Assembly (NCBI GenBank): GCA_016719225.1 | Contig: JADKAN010000003.1 | Span: forward strand, 124,001 to 188,000 | Reading direction: 5' to 3' | Length of the DNA: 64,000 nucleotides | From: Flavobacteriales bacterium | GTDB lineage: Bacteria > Bacteroidota > Bacteroidia > Flavobacteriales_F > PHOS-HE28 | Part shown: positions 24,805-34,267 of the stretch, piece after piece | Position numbering within the stretch: the first letter of the stretch is position 1 | How the letters are laid out: each line of letters opens with the position of its first letter | Notes under the pieces: generated by a model | What the model was told of the DNA's origin: nothing | The model's input: only the letters and a program-made list of their open reading frames with translations | Databases searched by the model: none | Translations under genes and position numbers: made by a program

Positions 24805-27800
24805 ATGGCCGACGCGGCACCAAAAAGAAGCATCATCAGGCGCATGTTCCGCATTCTGCTGCGGACCGTGGTTGTTCTGTTGCTGATGACCGGCCTACTG
24901 GCAGGGCTTTTCATGGTGCCGGCCGTGCAGACCTGGCTAGGGGCGAAACTGAGCGCGCAGTTGGCGAAAGATCTCGGGGTGACCATCCGGGTGGACAGGT
25001 TGGAACTGCGCATCATCGGCCCGAACCGTTTCCATGGTTTGTACATCGAGGACTTGCATGGGGACACATTGGTGGCCGCACGAGAACTGTGGGTGCGCGG
25101 TCTCAAGGTGCATCCGCGGAACCGGGTGATCCGGGTGCGGCAATTGGAATTGGTGGACGGCCGTTTCGCCATGGACCGCTTGGCTGGCGAGCCTCATAGC
25201 AACCTGACGGAATTCCTGGCCAAGATCTCCGGCACGCCGAGTACGGACACCACTTACAGCAAGCCTTGGACCATCGAATGTGCGACCGTGGACGTCCGTG
25301 GACTGCATTACAGTTATTTCGATGCCGGCCGGAAGGCGTTGCCCTTCGGCGTGGATGTGGATCACGTTGACATTCCGGATGCCACGGTGATCGGCAAGGA
25401 CTTTAAGCTTCATGGCGATTCCATGAAATTCCAGGTAGCGGAGCTCCGCTTCAGCGATCGGAGCGGGCTTGTGGTGGAGCATCTCAGCGGCTTCGCGCGC
25501 GTCGGTCCACCCGGCATCTTTATTGACGGGCTGCGCTTGGTCACTGGCCCGCAGGCCGAGGGGATGGAAGGCAGTACCATCACGGGCGACCTCGGCCTAC
25601 GCACGGAAACGCTTTCCGATTTCGATGAATTCAATACCAAGGTCTTCATGGACGCGCGGCTGGACAGTTCCCGCATCCAAGCCGCCGATGTGGCCCTGTT
25701 CGCGCCTGATCTGGAGGGCATAGATCTCGCGGTCTCGTTGAAAGGGCACATACAGGGAACGGTCTCGCAACTGAAAGGCCGGGGCATGGACCTGTATTTC
25801 GGCGAACGTTCCGCCTTCCGCGGCGATGTGGAACTCACGGGTCTCCCGGACGTGCCCAACACCTTCATCGTCTTGGACGCCACTGAGGTCCATACCAACC
25901 CCACGGACCTTGCGCGATTGCCCATTCCGCCCTTCACGTCGAAAGGCAAGCTGCAACTGCCGGTGGAAGTGCAGCGGCTCGGCGACCTCTCGTACAGCGG
26001 CAATTTCACCGGCTTCGTCAACTCATTCACCACCTATGGCACCGCCACAACCGGCGCGGGCACTTTGGTCAGCGATATCTCGTACGAACGCGATACCATT
26101 TCCCGGGCTTTCCGGTTGAATGGAAAACTGTCCACGGACGGGTTCAACCTTGGGCGTGTGCTGGGCACCACGTCGGTAGGACACATCGCATTCCGGACCA
26201 AAGTATCGGCCAAGGGGAAGGATCTCAATTCGCTCGTTGCTGAGCTGGAAGGTGACGTTCCTGTGCTGGAGCTGGAGAAGTACGGTATTACGGGCATTAC
26301 CCTGAACGGAAAATTGGAGAAGAACCTGTTCAATGGTGAACTGCACTGCACGGATCCCAAGCTCCAGTTGGATTTCAATGGGTTGGCCGACCTACGCGGG
26401 CGTTGGCCACAAGTGGATTTCAGTGCGGACGTCCATCGCATGGACCTGCGTGCATTGGGTGTGATAGAAGGCAGCGGTTACAGCGATCTCAGCATGCATG
26501 TCGCAGCCAAAGGCCGGTTGTCACCGGACAGTTTGGAAGGCACCGTACGAATGGAGAATGTCAGCTATTGCGAGGACTCCATCGATCTGGAACTTGGGAA
26601 CATCGCACTCGACTCCTGGCGGGAGGACGGCGTGCCGAAAATGCGATTGGAAAGCACGATGGCCGACGCTCAAGTGGAAGGCCCGTTCCATCCCGTATCA
26701 CTGCCCGGTGCGGTATCCAGTGTATTCCTCAGCGTGTTCCCCGCATTGAGCGATAGGGTGGCCTATGAACAGGTGGAGCAGAACTTCAGCTTTGCCGCGC
26801 AGATCAAGGAGGCGCAGCCGCTTTTGGACATTGTGCTGCCGGGCTTGAAGGTCGCCAATGGCACGGCCGTATCCGGCCACTTCAACAGCACCAATTTCGA
26901 CATGGGATTGGACGGTACTTCACCGGCCATTTCGTACGGCGGCTTCGGCGGTGATTCCTTGGAATTCTCGCTCGGAAAAACATTGGATGTGCTGGCCTTC
27001 AGCCTTACCGGCAATGGGGAAACACGCAAGGACAGCCTACGGCTGAGCAAGTTGATCGTTACCGGAACGGCATACCAGGACGAATTGCGCTTCCGGGCAG
27101 ATTGGGCCACAGCGGACAGCATGGCCAGCGGAGTGGTGCGCTTGGCAGGCCTTGTCCGTGGCCCGGATTCTTTTTCCTTGGATCTTGAACCCAGCAGTGT
27201 GGCATTGGGGCGCGGCGAGTGGCACAATCCGCTCACGGCGCATTTCGAGCTTGACAGCGGCAATGTGCACTTGGATAGCCTGGAGATGGTGAACGGAACG
27301 CAGAGGATCCGTTTGGGTGGCGCTATGGGGAAGTCCCCTTTGCTCGCGGCCAGCTTCCAGCTCCACGATGTCCGCTTGGAGAACACAGCGCCGCTGTTCG
27401 ACGGACCCGCCCTGCATGGATCCGTAAGTGGCGACGGCAAAATATTCGATCTACTGGGCGATCCCTACCTCCTGAGCTATCTCTGTGTGGACAGCCTCGC
27501 CATAGAGGACAAGCCCGTGGGCGATCTGCAATTGGCAGCTGCTTATAACGATGGCGGAGAAGGCATCGCCGTCCATGGTAACCTCCACCGAGGTGCCTTG
27601 CAGATGTTGGGCTTTACCGGCAACGTTACTCCTGGAAAGGCACAGGAACTAGCGCTGCGCTTGAACATGGACAGTTTGGACCTGCGGTTTTTGGACCCGT
27701 ATCTCCCGGAGGCTATCAGCGACATTCAAGGGCTTGTATCAGGCCATGTTAACGTTACCGGGAAGTTGTCCGATCCGCAGATCGAAGGCACGGCATTGCT

Positions 27801-29253
27801 GGAGAATGCTGGGCTTCGCATCAACTACCTCAATACCTTCTACAGCTTCACGCACCAAGTGGATATCCAGCCGGATATGTTCGCCTTGGATTTGGTAAAG
27901 CTGCACGATGACGAAGGCCATGAGGCCGTCGCCACGGGCACGATCATCCATCACGGATTGAAGGATTGGAACTTCGACCTGGGTTTGGAAATGGATAACA
28001 TGAAGGTGCTCCAGACCACGATCAACGATAATCAACTGTACTATGGAAAGGCCTACGCCAAAGGCAGGTTGGGTTTAAGCGGCTACGCCGACAACATCTT
28101 CATCGACGTGGATGCAGCTACCGGCCCGGGCACGGATATCCACTTTCCACTGGGCGCAAGCCGGGACGTCAGCGGCATCTCGTTCGTGCGTTTCGCGGAG
28201 GGTGGTAGCTCCGCTTCCGAGGAACAGACCGCGGTGGACCTGAGCGGTATACAATTGAATATGAAGATCGCGGTAACCCCGGATGCGCAGTTCGAGCTCA
28301 TTTTCGACCCCACGGTAGGTGATATCATGCGTGGAAGGGGCACGGGGGACATTACAATGAGCGTGACCCCCGCGGGGGATTTCAGCATGAAAGGGGATGT
28401 GGAATTGACCGAAGGAGACTACCTCTTCACTTTGCGGAACCTGGTGAACAAGAAGTTCGGCGTGGAGCCGGGAGGACGCATTTCGTGGTTCGGTGATCCG
28501 TTCGATGCCTTGATCAACATCGACGCCGTATACAAGCTCCGCGCAAGTCTGTATGATGTAATGCCCGCCGCCTTGCGTACAGAAGCCTACAAGAAGCGTG
28601 TACCGGTGGAAGTGCTCATGCACCTTTCGCAACGGTTGATGAACCCTGATATCGCCTTTGATGTGCGCTTGCCGTCGGTGGACGAAGGCGTTCGCACACA
28701 GGTGAACAGCGCTTTGGCGAACACGGACGATATGAACAAGCAGGTCTTTGCGTTGATCGTGCTCAACCGGTTCCTGCCGAACGATGCCAACTCAGGTGGA
28801 CAGGAGAACAGCGGATTGGCCGTAGGGGCCACCACCGGTACGGAATTGCTGAGCAACCAAGTGAGTAATTGGCTCAGTTCAGTTTCCAATAAGTTCGATT
28901 TCGGCGTCAACTGGCGTACCGGCGATGCCATTTCGCAGGACGAGGTGGAATTGGCAGTGAGCACAGCCGTATTCAACGACCGGTTGCAGCTCAGCACCAA
29001 CGTGGGCGTGAGCTACGGCGATGGTGGCACGCAACAAGGTACCAACAACATCATCGGCGACTTTTCTGCGGAATACAGCTTGACGCAGGACGGTAAACTG
29101 CGCTTCAAAGCATTCAGCCAGAGCAACGACCGGAACCTCAACCAAGTGGACCAAGCCCAGACCACACAAGGCGCTGGTTTGGCTTATCGCGAGGAATTCG
29201 ATACGGTGGGCGAGTTCTTCCGCAAGGTGGGCAGGATCTTTACCGGGAAGTAG
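24805..29253 (+). CDS. tamB: Translocation/assembly module TamB domain protein (very large AsmA-like envelope protein)
   Basis: About 1482 residues from the ATG at 24805 (MADAAPKRS). The frame is open further upstream, but that part overlaps tsaD antisense and has no protein-like character. One N-terminal membrane anchor (ILLRTVVVLLLMTGLLAGLFM) is followed by a very long beta-rich periplasmic part. The C-terminal domain (about 1150-1460, IKLNMKIAVTPDAQFELIF, GDYLFTLRNLVNKKFGVEPGG, FDVRLPS) matches the TamB/DUF490 region. TamB-type proteins bridge inner and outer membranes and are linked to lipid transport and outer-membrane protein assembly. No TamA-like gene is adjacent here. Confidence 0.9.
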   Translation: MADAAPKRSIIRRMFRILLRTVVVLLLMTGLLAGLFMVPAVQTWLGAKLSAQLAKDLGVTIRVDRLELRIIGPNRFHGLYIEDLHGDTLVAARELWVRGLKVHPRNRVIRVRQLELVDGRFAMDRLAGEPHSNLTEFLAKISGTPSTDTTYSKPWTIECATVDVRGLHYSYFDAGRKALPFGVDVDHVDIPDATVIGKDFKLHGDSMKFQVAELRFSDRSGLVVEHLSGFARVGPPGIFIDGLRLVTGPQAEGMEGSTITGDLGLRTETLSDFDEFNTKVFMDARLDSSRIQAADVALFAPDLEGIDLAVSLKGHIQGTVSQLKGRGMDLYFGERSAFRGDVELTGLPDVPNTFIVLDATEVHTNPTDLARLPIPPFTSKGKLQLPVEVQRLGDLSYSGNFTGFVNSFTTYGTATTGAGTLVSDISYERDTISRAFRLNGKLSTDGFNLGRVLGTTSVGHIAFRTKVSAKGKDLNSLVAELEGDVPVLELEKYGITGITLNGKLEKNLFNGELHCTDPKLQLDFNGLADLRGRWPQVDFSADVHRMDLRALGVIEGSGYSDLSMHVAAKGRLSPDSLEGTVRMENVSYCEDSIDLELGNIALDSWREDGVPKMRLESTMADAQVEGPFHPVSLPGAVSSVFLSVFPALSDRVAYEQVEQNFSFAAQIKEAQPLLDIVLPGLKVANGTAVSGHFNSTNFDMGLDGTSPAISYGGFGGDSLEFSLGKTLDVLAFSLTGNGETRKDSLRLSKLIVTGTAYQDELRFRADWATADSMASGVVRLAGLVRGPDSFSLDLEPSSVALGRGEWHNPLTAHFELDSGNVHLDSLEMVNGTQRIRLGGAMGKSPLLAASFQLHDVRLENTAPLFDGPALHGSVSGDGKIFDLLGDPYLLSYLCVDSLAIEDKPVGDLQLAAAYNDGGEGIAVHGNLHRGALQMLGFTGNVTPGKAQELALRLNMDSLDLRFLDPYLPEAISDIQGLVSGHVNVTGKLSDPQIEGTALLENAGLRINYLNTFYSFTHQVDIQPDMFALDLVKLHDDEGHEAVATGTIIHHGLKDWNFDLGLEMDNMKVLQTTINDNQLYYGKAYAKGRLGLSGYADNIFIDVDAATGPGTDIHFPLGASRDVSGISFVRFAEGGSSASEEQTAVDLSGIQLNMKIAVTPDAQFELIFDPTVGDIMRGRGTGDITMSVTPAGDFSMKGDVELTEGDYLFTLRNLVNKKFGVEPGGRISWFGDPFDALINIDAVYKLRASLYDVMPAALRTEAYKKRVPVEVLMHLSQRLMNPDIAFDVRLPSVDEGVRTQVNSALANTDDMNKQVFALIVLNRFLPNDANSGGQENSGLAVGATTGTELLSNQVSNWLSSVSNKFDFGVNWRTGDAISQDEVELAVSTAVFNDRLQLSTNVGVSYGDGGTQQGTNNIIGDFSAEYSLTQDGKLRFKAFSQSNDRNLNQVDQAQTTQGAGLAYREEFDTVGEFFRKVGRIFTGK

Positions 29254-29295
29254 GACAAAGGCTCTTATTCCGGAGGTGGGATTTTTGCGGGAAAC

Positions 29296-29305
29296 TATCT
29301 TTCGC
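29296..29305 (+). promoter_or_regulatory. Putative -7 box TATCTTTCGC
   Basis: The element is TAnnTTTC followed by GC and lies 14 nt before the ATG at 29320. It is a one-base variant of the window's common box. Confidence 0.35.
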
Positions 29306-29319
29306 AAAATCCACTACCG

Positions 29320-30387
29320 ATGAGGGCCTTGAAGACACTCCTGATCATCCTGTTGGCCGTGGTCGCACTAGCGGCCGTGCTGGGCCTTACCGGCCCAAAG
29401 CGTTCCGAAGTATCGCGCTCTGCAATGGTGAACGCACCTTCCGATGTGGTATACAACCATGCCAATTCACTCCAGCACATCGCAGCCTGGAGCTCGTGGG
29501 GGAAAAAGGATCCAGCAATGAAATTGACCTACAGCGGTCCGGACGGTGCGGTCGGCCAGAGCGGCACATGGGAAGGGAACTCCAAGGTCGGTAGCGGATC
29601 GCAGGAGATCATTGCTTTGGAACCGGATCGGAGAGTGGAGCTTGCCTTGCATATCAAGCAACCATTTGAAGCGGAAGCCTCCGCTGACCTGGTGTTGGAG
29701 CCGATCGGGGACAGCACCAAGGTGACGTGGACCTATTCGGCCGTCAACAACTTCATGAACCGGATCTATTTGGCCTTCAACGACATGGACAAGATGATAG
29801 GCCCCGACTTCGAGGAGGGTATTTCGCAACTCAAGTCGCAAGCGGAAGAAGATGCCCGCACCAAAGAGGCGGAGGCGCGTGCGAAGACCTACCGCGGTTT
29901 TACCATCACGCCGGTGGAACGGCAGGAGACCGTATATGCCGGCCATCGCACGATCGTGAAATGGGGGGACCTGGACAATTTTTTGGCCAAAGAGTTCAGT
30001 ATCGCTACCAAAGCGGCTGCGAAATCAGAAGTGGGGGTCACCGGTGCACCCACGGCGTTGGTGTATAAGTGGGATGAGGGCGGGAAACAGGTGGATCTGT
30101 TCGGCGGCCTGCCCATCGACGCCAGCAAAGGTTCCGCGATCACGGGCTGCGATCTGGTGACCATCCCGGGTGGTAAAGCATGGATGATAGCCTACCACGG
30201 CGATCCAGCAGGCACGGAGGAAGCGCATAAAGCCATGGATCAAATGTTGAAGGATAAGGGGCTTGAACTGCGATCGCCTGTGATCGAAGAATACACGTTC
30301 GCAAACACTCAGGAGCCTGACACAGGGAAGTGGATCACGAACATTTACTACCCGGTGAAAGAGGTTGCGACGCAACCTGCGGAATAG
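29320..30387 (+). CDS. Membrane-anchored SRPBCC (START-like) protein with GyrI-like C-terminal domain
   Basis: 355 residues. An N-terminal membrane anchor (LKTLLIILLAVVALAAVLGL) precedes an SRPBCC/polyketide-cyclase-like domain (about 35-175, VNAPSDVVYNHANSLQHIAAWSSW, KVTWTYSA). A linker rich in Glu, Ala and Lys follows, then a GyrI-like effector-binding domain (about 195-350, GFTITPVERQETVYAGHRTIVKWGDL, GKAWMIAYHGDP, TNIYYPV). Both domains form ligand-binding cavities, so a small-molecule binding role near the membrane is likely, but the ligand is unknown. The architecture recurs in Bacteroidota. Confidence 0.85.
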   Translation: MRALKTLLIILLAVVALAAVLGLTGPKRSEVSRSAMVNAPSDVVYNHANSLQHIAAWSSWGKKDPAMKLTYSGPDGAVGQSGTWEGNSKVGSGSQEIIALEPDRRVELALHIKQPFEAEASADLVLEPIGDSTKVTWTYSAVNNFMNRIYLAFNDMDKMIGPDFEEGISQLKSQAEEDARTKEAEARAKTYRGFTITPVERQETVYAGHRTIVKWGDLDNFLAKEFSIATKAAAKSEVGVTGAPTALVYKWDEGGKQVDLFGGLPIDASKGSAITGCDLVTIPGGKAWMIAYHGDPAGTEEAHKAMDQMLKDKGLELRSPVIEEYTFANTQEPDTGKWITNIYYPVKEVATQPAE

Positions 30388-30713
30388 GCTGTGGAGCTCA
30401 ACTCCGATCATGCTGTGCTAAAAGCGACACCGAGTGCGCGGCGAGTATTAAGCTATGGTCCAGTCCGGCCTCGTCATACCGAGCTGCGGATACGCTTCGA
30501 TACCCCTTCGAGGCAAAGCGCCAAAAATCATTGTTTCAGCGCACATGGCTGTTGAACTACGAAATGGATCGCACTAGGCGGACTGTTGTTTTACGAGGGA
30601 CCGTCACACTTTTGACGGTTCAGGGGATATTAATGGCCGATCCCGAGGGATCGCATTGAGCAAGCTCAGCGATCTCCCGGGATCAAAACAGTCTCCCCGT
30701 ACCCGGAAGGCTT
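30388..30713. other. Intergenic region between SRPBCC gene and tRNA-Ser
   Basis: 326 nt with two inverted repeats (CCGTCA/TGACGG at 30601-30618, and a longer one at 30639-30684). The open frame across it has no signal peptide, domain or promoter and I do not accept it as a gene. Confidence 0.5.
30639..30684 (-). terminator. Imperfect 16-bp inverted repeat downstream of tRNA-Ser
   Basis: The arms at 30639-30654 and 30669-30684 pair over 16 positions with two mismatches. It lies about 30 nt past the 3' end of the tRNA, where a terminator would be expected, but no T run follows. Confidence 0.4.
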
Positions 30714-30803
30714 TGGCGGAGAGGGAGGGATTCGAACCCCCGTTACCCTTTCAGGTAAAGCGGTTTTCAAGACCGCCGCGATCAACCGCTCTGCCACCTC
30801 TCC
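30714..30803 (-). tRNA. tRNA-Ser (anticodon UGA), CCA encoded
   Basis: Read on the minus strand, the 7-bp acceptor stem GGAGAGG/CCTCTCC closes the cloverleaf. The anticodon arm is GCGGT-CTTGAAA-ACCGC, giving anticodon TGA. The T arm carries the GTTCGAATC sequence, and a long variable arm (TTACC/GGTAA) identifies class II tRNA-Ser. The CCA end is encoded at 30714-30716. It decodes UCA and, by wobble, UCG and others. Confidence 0.96.
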
Positions 30804-30938
30804 AAGTGCATGCGTGCGTTTCCGCGCCGCGAATGTACCTGTGCGGGCAAATACTGCAGCACTGGTGACCTTTGATTTTGCACTGTCACTTAAAGCCGCT
30901 CCTTGGAACAACCTCGACAAATCCTCGCTGGGCAAGGC

Positions 30939-31550
30939 TTACTTGGCTAAACGGAGGCGAAGACCGGCGTTGATATGCAAAAAGTTCACCTTTGGATTGG
31001 TCTGGAAGTCGTTCCCCTTAAAGACGTTGCTCATGGCCACATCGTATCCACCTTCCACGAACAGGAAGCCCAACTCCACGCCAGCGCCGAAGCCTATCTG
31101 CCACTGGGTACCGGTGGTTTCCACGTTCAATGCATTGTTGTGCAGGTCGGCATTCAGATTCATCAGTGCTGATGGGCCAGCCATGACGTAAACGTTCGCA
31201 GCGGGATCACCCGCAGGGTCGATCAGGTGAATACCCAACATAATGGGAACGCGCAACGCCCGGCTGGTATATTCGAACTCCTGGTCAGTCCCCACCACAG
31301 TGCCGTCGGGGGCGGTACCTGCATACGTGTAGTTAAGGTTGCGCACCAAGAATTCGACCCCGGGCTTTACGAAGACCCGGTTGCCGAGCATCAGATCCGC
31401 TCCGAATTGATAGCCCGCTTTGCCGACCCATCCTTCATCGCCAGCCTTGGAGACGTTGGAACCGTTATATCCGCCGTAGAGATGTACCTCCTGTGCCGAG
31501 GTCAGCGCAGGGATGACAAGAAGAGAGGCCAATGCGAGTAGGTTTTTCAT
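30939..31550 (-). CDS. Outer-membrane beta-barrel domain protein (PorT-like/OMP_b-brl)
   Basis: 203 residues with a signal peptide (LLALASLLVIPALTSAQ). Alternating hydrophobic/aromatic strands run through the protein, for example VHLYGGYNGSNVS, GYQFGADLMLG, RALRVPIMLGIHL, QIGFGAGVELGFLFVEGGYDVAMS and FLHINAGLRLRLAK. This fits the small eight-stranded outer-membrane barrel family common in Bacteroidota. It ends 135 nt from the tRNA gene, in the same orientation. A specific function cannot be read from the sequence. Confidence 0.8.
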   Translation of the reverse strand: MKNLLALASLLVIPALTSAQEVHLYGGYNGSNVSKAGDEGWVGKAGYQFGADLMLGNRVFVKPGVEFLVRNLNYTYAGTAPDGTVVGTDQEFEYTSRALRVPIMLGIHLIDPAGDPAANVYVMAGPSALMNLNADLHNNALNVETTGTQWQIGFGAGVELGFLFVEGGYDVAMSNVFKGNDFQTNPKVNFLHINAGLRLRLAK

Positions 31551-31614
31551 GGGTTTCGGTTTGATGTCGGCTAAGCATCGAATTCTGGGCCATCCGGGCT
31601 GAATGCTAAAGCCC

Positions 31615-31651
31615 CCTCGGGAATTGCTCGCTGGAAGCGGCTTTCCCGAGG
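31615..31651 (-). terminator. Hairpin downstream of the aromatic-rich protein gene
   Basis: A 9-bp inverted repeat, CCTCGGGAA / TTCCCGAGG (31615-31623 with 31643-31651), with a 19-nt loop lies 90 nt beyond the stop of the 31741-34149 gene and ahead of the barrel gene. On the minus strand the tail reads GGGGCTTTAG, so termination strength is uncertain. Confidence 0.4.
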
Positions 31652-31740
31652 AGGCAATGGCTATGCACTATTCGCTGCGATTAAGGCCGCTGGGGAGGGA
31701 TTACACGGATCGGGGGCAATGGCTGCGCAGTCCCTATAGT

Positions 31741-34149
31741 TCACCGGCGTGGTGAACGGGGCGGATTTGAAGGGGCTGGGCGTGGAGCCGGGCTGGGCGC
31801 GGGCCGGGCCTGTGGCGCACGTGCGGGCGGTGCGGTAGGCCTGGCTTGCTGTTGTGCCGGTTGATCACGGTATCCACGGAAGTCATTCACACGCTGTTCT
31901 CCGCGTTGGCGCTCCCGCGTGATCTCTTGTGGGGGTTGGTTCACCGGTTGGAAAGGCCGAGTGGCAGGTTGTTGTGTGCTTTGCTGCGGCACCCGCACCG
32001 GAGTGGTGTTCCCATCAGCCGGGGTCTTTTCAGGGACACGGGTCTGGGGCACGGAGCTAGCAGGAGGGCGGACGTTGACAGCTTCGCGGGCGGGTTCCTT
32101 TGCCACAGGATTCCAGTTGCCGTTCTGCAATTCCTCGGTGCGGCCTTGGCTTTCACGGTAAACGTTGCCGTTGCGATCGGTGAAGTGGTCACCCGCGATC
32201 GGCTTGATGGCCGTGCGTCCTGTGGCGGTGGTGCGACCAGGAACGACGGATGTCGGAATGCGGCCCCCATCCTTCCCGTTGAGAGCGGTGCGTCCCATCT
32301 CAGTTGGCCTCACTCCTACATTGCGGTGGGTGCTGTACAGATCATTTCCGCGCAAAGGGGACCGCACATCCCCGGTGTTTGCCCGGGAAGCGTTGCGTTC
32401 CGCAACGGAGGCGCGATGACCGTAGTAATAGCCGTTGTTGTTCCAGTCGTTGTGCGGGCAATAGGAGTAAGGGCCCCACCAGCTCCATGGGTGGTAACCA
32501 TTGTAGCCGTAATAGTTCCAGCTCGGGTAGAACCAAGTGTATCCCCACGTAGGACCGAATCCCCAGCCGTACCATGGGTTGTAGTACATATTGAAGCCGT
32601 AGGTGAAAGGCCGGGGATACCAACGGTTCGGCCAAGGGTCGTAATAGTAACCGGTGCCGTAGATCACAGTACCGTACTGCACGTAGCTGCCCACGTAGCC
32701 CGGGGTATAACCCACGAACACCGCATCGGGGGTGCTGTCGTAGATGTATACGTAGCGCACGCGGTAGTTGGGGTCGCTGGGCGGGATGTCATTCACCTGT
32801 GATGGCACGCTGGTGCTCACCGTCCATGGTCCGTCGGGCGTATTGCCTTCGTACCAGACCGCATTGTCGCATACATGGTAGCTGCCGTTGATGCGCAGTA
32901 CCGTGGTGCTTGCGTTCACCGCGCTATAGACCTGGGTACCTGCGATCTGTTGGAACTGTGGATCGCCGTCATAGCTCACCGTAACTGCTGCGGTACGGCG
33001 GTCCACCCGTGCCGTCTGCGGTATGCTGGCATCGCGCACTGCTTCACGGGCGGCATCGGTGCCGGCAACGTGTGCCAAGATGCCGTCCTTCTTTGAACCT
33101 TCGGGCACTTGGGCGAAATCAGCAGGAAGCGCATCCGAGGCCACGAAGCGCCAAGGTCCGTTCTTGAGGTCCTTGGTAGCATACCATCGTCCGGAGGCAA
33201 GCAAGTAATATTCCTGTGTTGGAATATCGAGGAACAGGTCATCATCGGTGTTTGTCACGTACATCAAGGATGTGTTCTTGAAGGGTTCCATCTTCGGGGA
33301 ACCGTCAACGTCCACGAGCACTGCGGGTTTATTGCTCACCACCACTTCGGGGATCACCGAACCGGGCATTGCCACCGGGGTTGTGTCCACGCGCTGTGCC
33401 AAGGCCTCCAGTTCGCTGGGTGCTTTCTTCTCGTAGGTCCACGGGCCGTTGATGTCGCGTGAGGTATACCACAAGCCGGATCCGTAAAGCCAATGGTTTC
33501 CACCCTTCGGTCTCACGAGCAGATACGGGCTGTTCGTAACGCGGTCCACGTCCTTGGCTGCTTTCGCATACACCGGGTCATTGTCCGTCGGCATATCCTT
33601 CACCGCCTCGTAGATCGGTTTTCCATCTATGAAAAGCAGGATGCTGGGCTTGTCGCGATAAATGATGCTCGGTGGTGTGTTGTCGTACGATGCGGTGCTT
33701 TGTTTCTCCTCCTCCAGGGCAGCCACCAGCCAGTCGATGGGGATGGGTGCGGCGTGCGCAGGGATCTCGGTCGACAGCATTTCCTTGATGCCGGAAAGTT
33801 CATCCATGTCCGTAATGCCCGGGAAGCGGGCATCGGTCACCTTGAACGTGGTGAGCTTGCCCATGCGGTTGTTGCGGTCCACTTCCAGGTCCCCGTTGCC
33901 CCAGATGGCACCAAAGACCGGCTCTGTATCAGTTGGGCGTTTCAACGCCACGGCGGCGCGGGCCGTGAACGTCGCACCATCGAAAGTTTCCGGCTGTGGT
34001 TTGAAGACCTGCACTTCATCATTGTTGGAAGTGAATACCAGCGGCCAATCCCGGGGATCGTCCACTGCTTCCTGGGCGCGTGCCGGAAGCGAGAACAGGA
34101 CGGCGCCAATGGCGGTGGCGGCGATCAGGGAACGGAAGTTGTTTCTCAT
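31741..34149 (-). CDS. Large exported protein with GxWY...GPW repeats, Tyr/Trp-rich region and Pro/Gln/Arg-rich tail; function unknown
   Basis: 802 residues with a signal peptide (SLIAATAIGAVLFSLPARAQ). The N-terminal half has three copies of a short unit: LYGSGLWYTSRDINGPW, LLASGRWYATKDLKNGPW and VCDNAVWYEGNTPDGPW, each with a conserved WY and GPW. A strikingly aromatic segment follows (about 505-590; YYYDPWPNRWYPRP, NPWYGWGFGPTWGYTWFYP). The last 200 residues are low-complexity, rich in Pro, Gln, Arg and Ala, and end SNPPRSPRR. Similar proteins have been loosely labelled carbohydrate-binding V/XII; I cannot confirm carbohydrate binding. It has no T9SS domain. It is probably periplasmic or outer-membrane associated. 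Confidence 0.8.
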   Translation of the reverse strand: MRNNFRSLIAATAIGAVLFSLPARAQEAVDDPRDWPLVFTSNNDEVQVFKPQPETFDGATFTARAAVALKRPTDTEPVFGAIWGNGDLEVDRNNRMGKLTTFKVTDARFPGITDMDELSGIKEMLSTEIPAHAAPIPIDWLVAALEEEKQSTASYDNTPPSIIYRDKPSILLFIDGKPIYEAVKDMPTDNDPVYAKAAKDVDRVTNSPYLLVRPKGGNHWLYGSGLWYTSRDINGPWTYEKKAPSELEALAQRVDTTPVAMPGSVIPEVVVSNKPAVLVDVDGSPKMEPFKNTSLMYVTNTDDDLFLDIPTQEYYLLASGRWYATKDLKNGPWRFVASDALPADFAQVPEGSKKDGILAHVAGTDAAREAVRDASIPQTARVDRRTAAVTVSYDGDPQFQQIAGTQVYSAVNASTTVLRINGSYHVCDNAVWYEGNTPDGPWTVSTSVPSQVNDIPPSDPNYRVRYVYIYDSTPDAVFVGYTPGYVGSYVQYGTVIYGTGYYYDPWPNRWYPRPFTYGFNMYYNPWYGWGFGPTWGYTWFYPSWNYYGYNGYHPWSWWGPYSYCPHNDWNNNGYYYGHRASVAERNASRANTGDVRSPLRGNDLYSTHRNVGVRPTEMGRTALNGKDGGRIPTSVVPGRTTATGRTAIKPIAGDHFTDRNGNVYRESQGRTEELQNGNWNPVAKEPAREAVNVRPPASSVPQTRVPEKTPADGNTTPVRVPQQSTQQPATRPFQPVNQPPQEITRERQRGEQRVNDFRGYRDQPAQQQARPTAPPARAPQARPAPSPAPRPAPSNPPRSPRR

Positions 34150-34267
34150 CGGTTCAAGTATTGGTCAGCCAGGGTATTTCAAGTAACGTGCCACAGCTGT
34201 GGAAGCCGCTTTCTGGCAGCGTCAGGTAGACACCGCAGCGCCTATCGAAGTTACGGAATTCCTCGGA

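Noticed and set aside
30330..30659. Open frame over the end of the SRPBCC gene and the tRNA upstream region
   Set aside because: No domain or signal; it overlaps the SRPBCC coding region and low-complexity hairpins.
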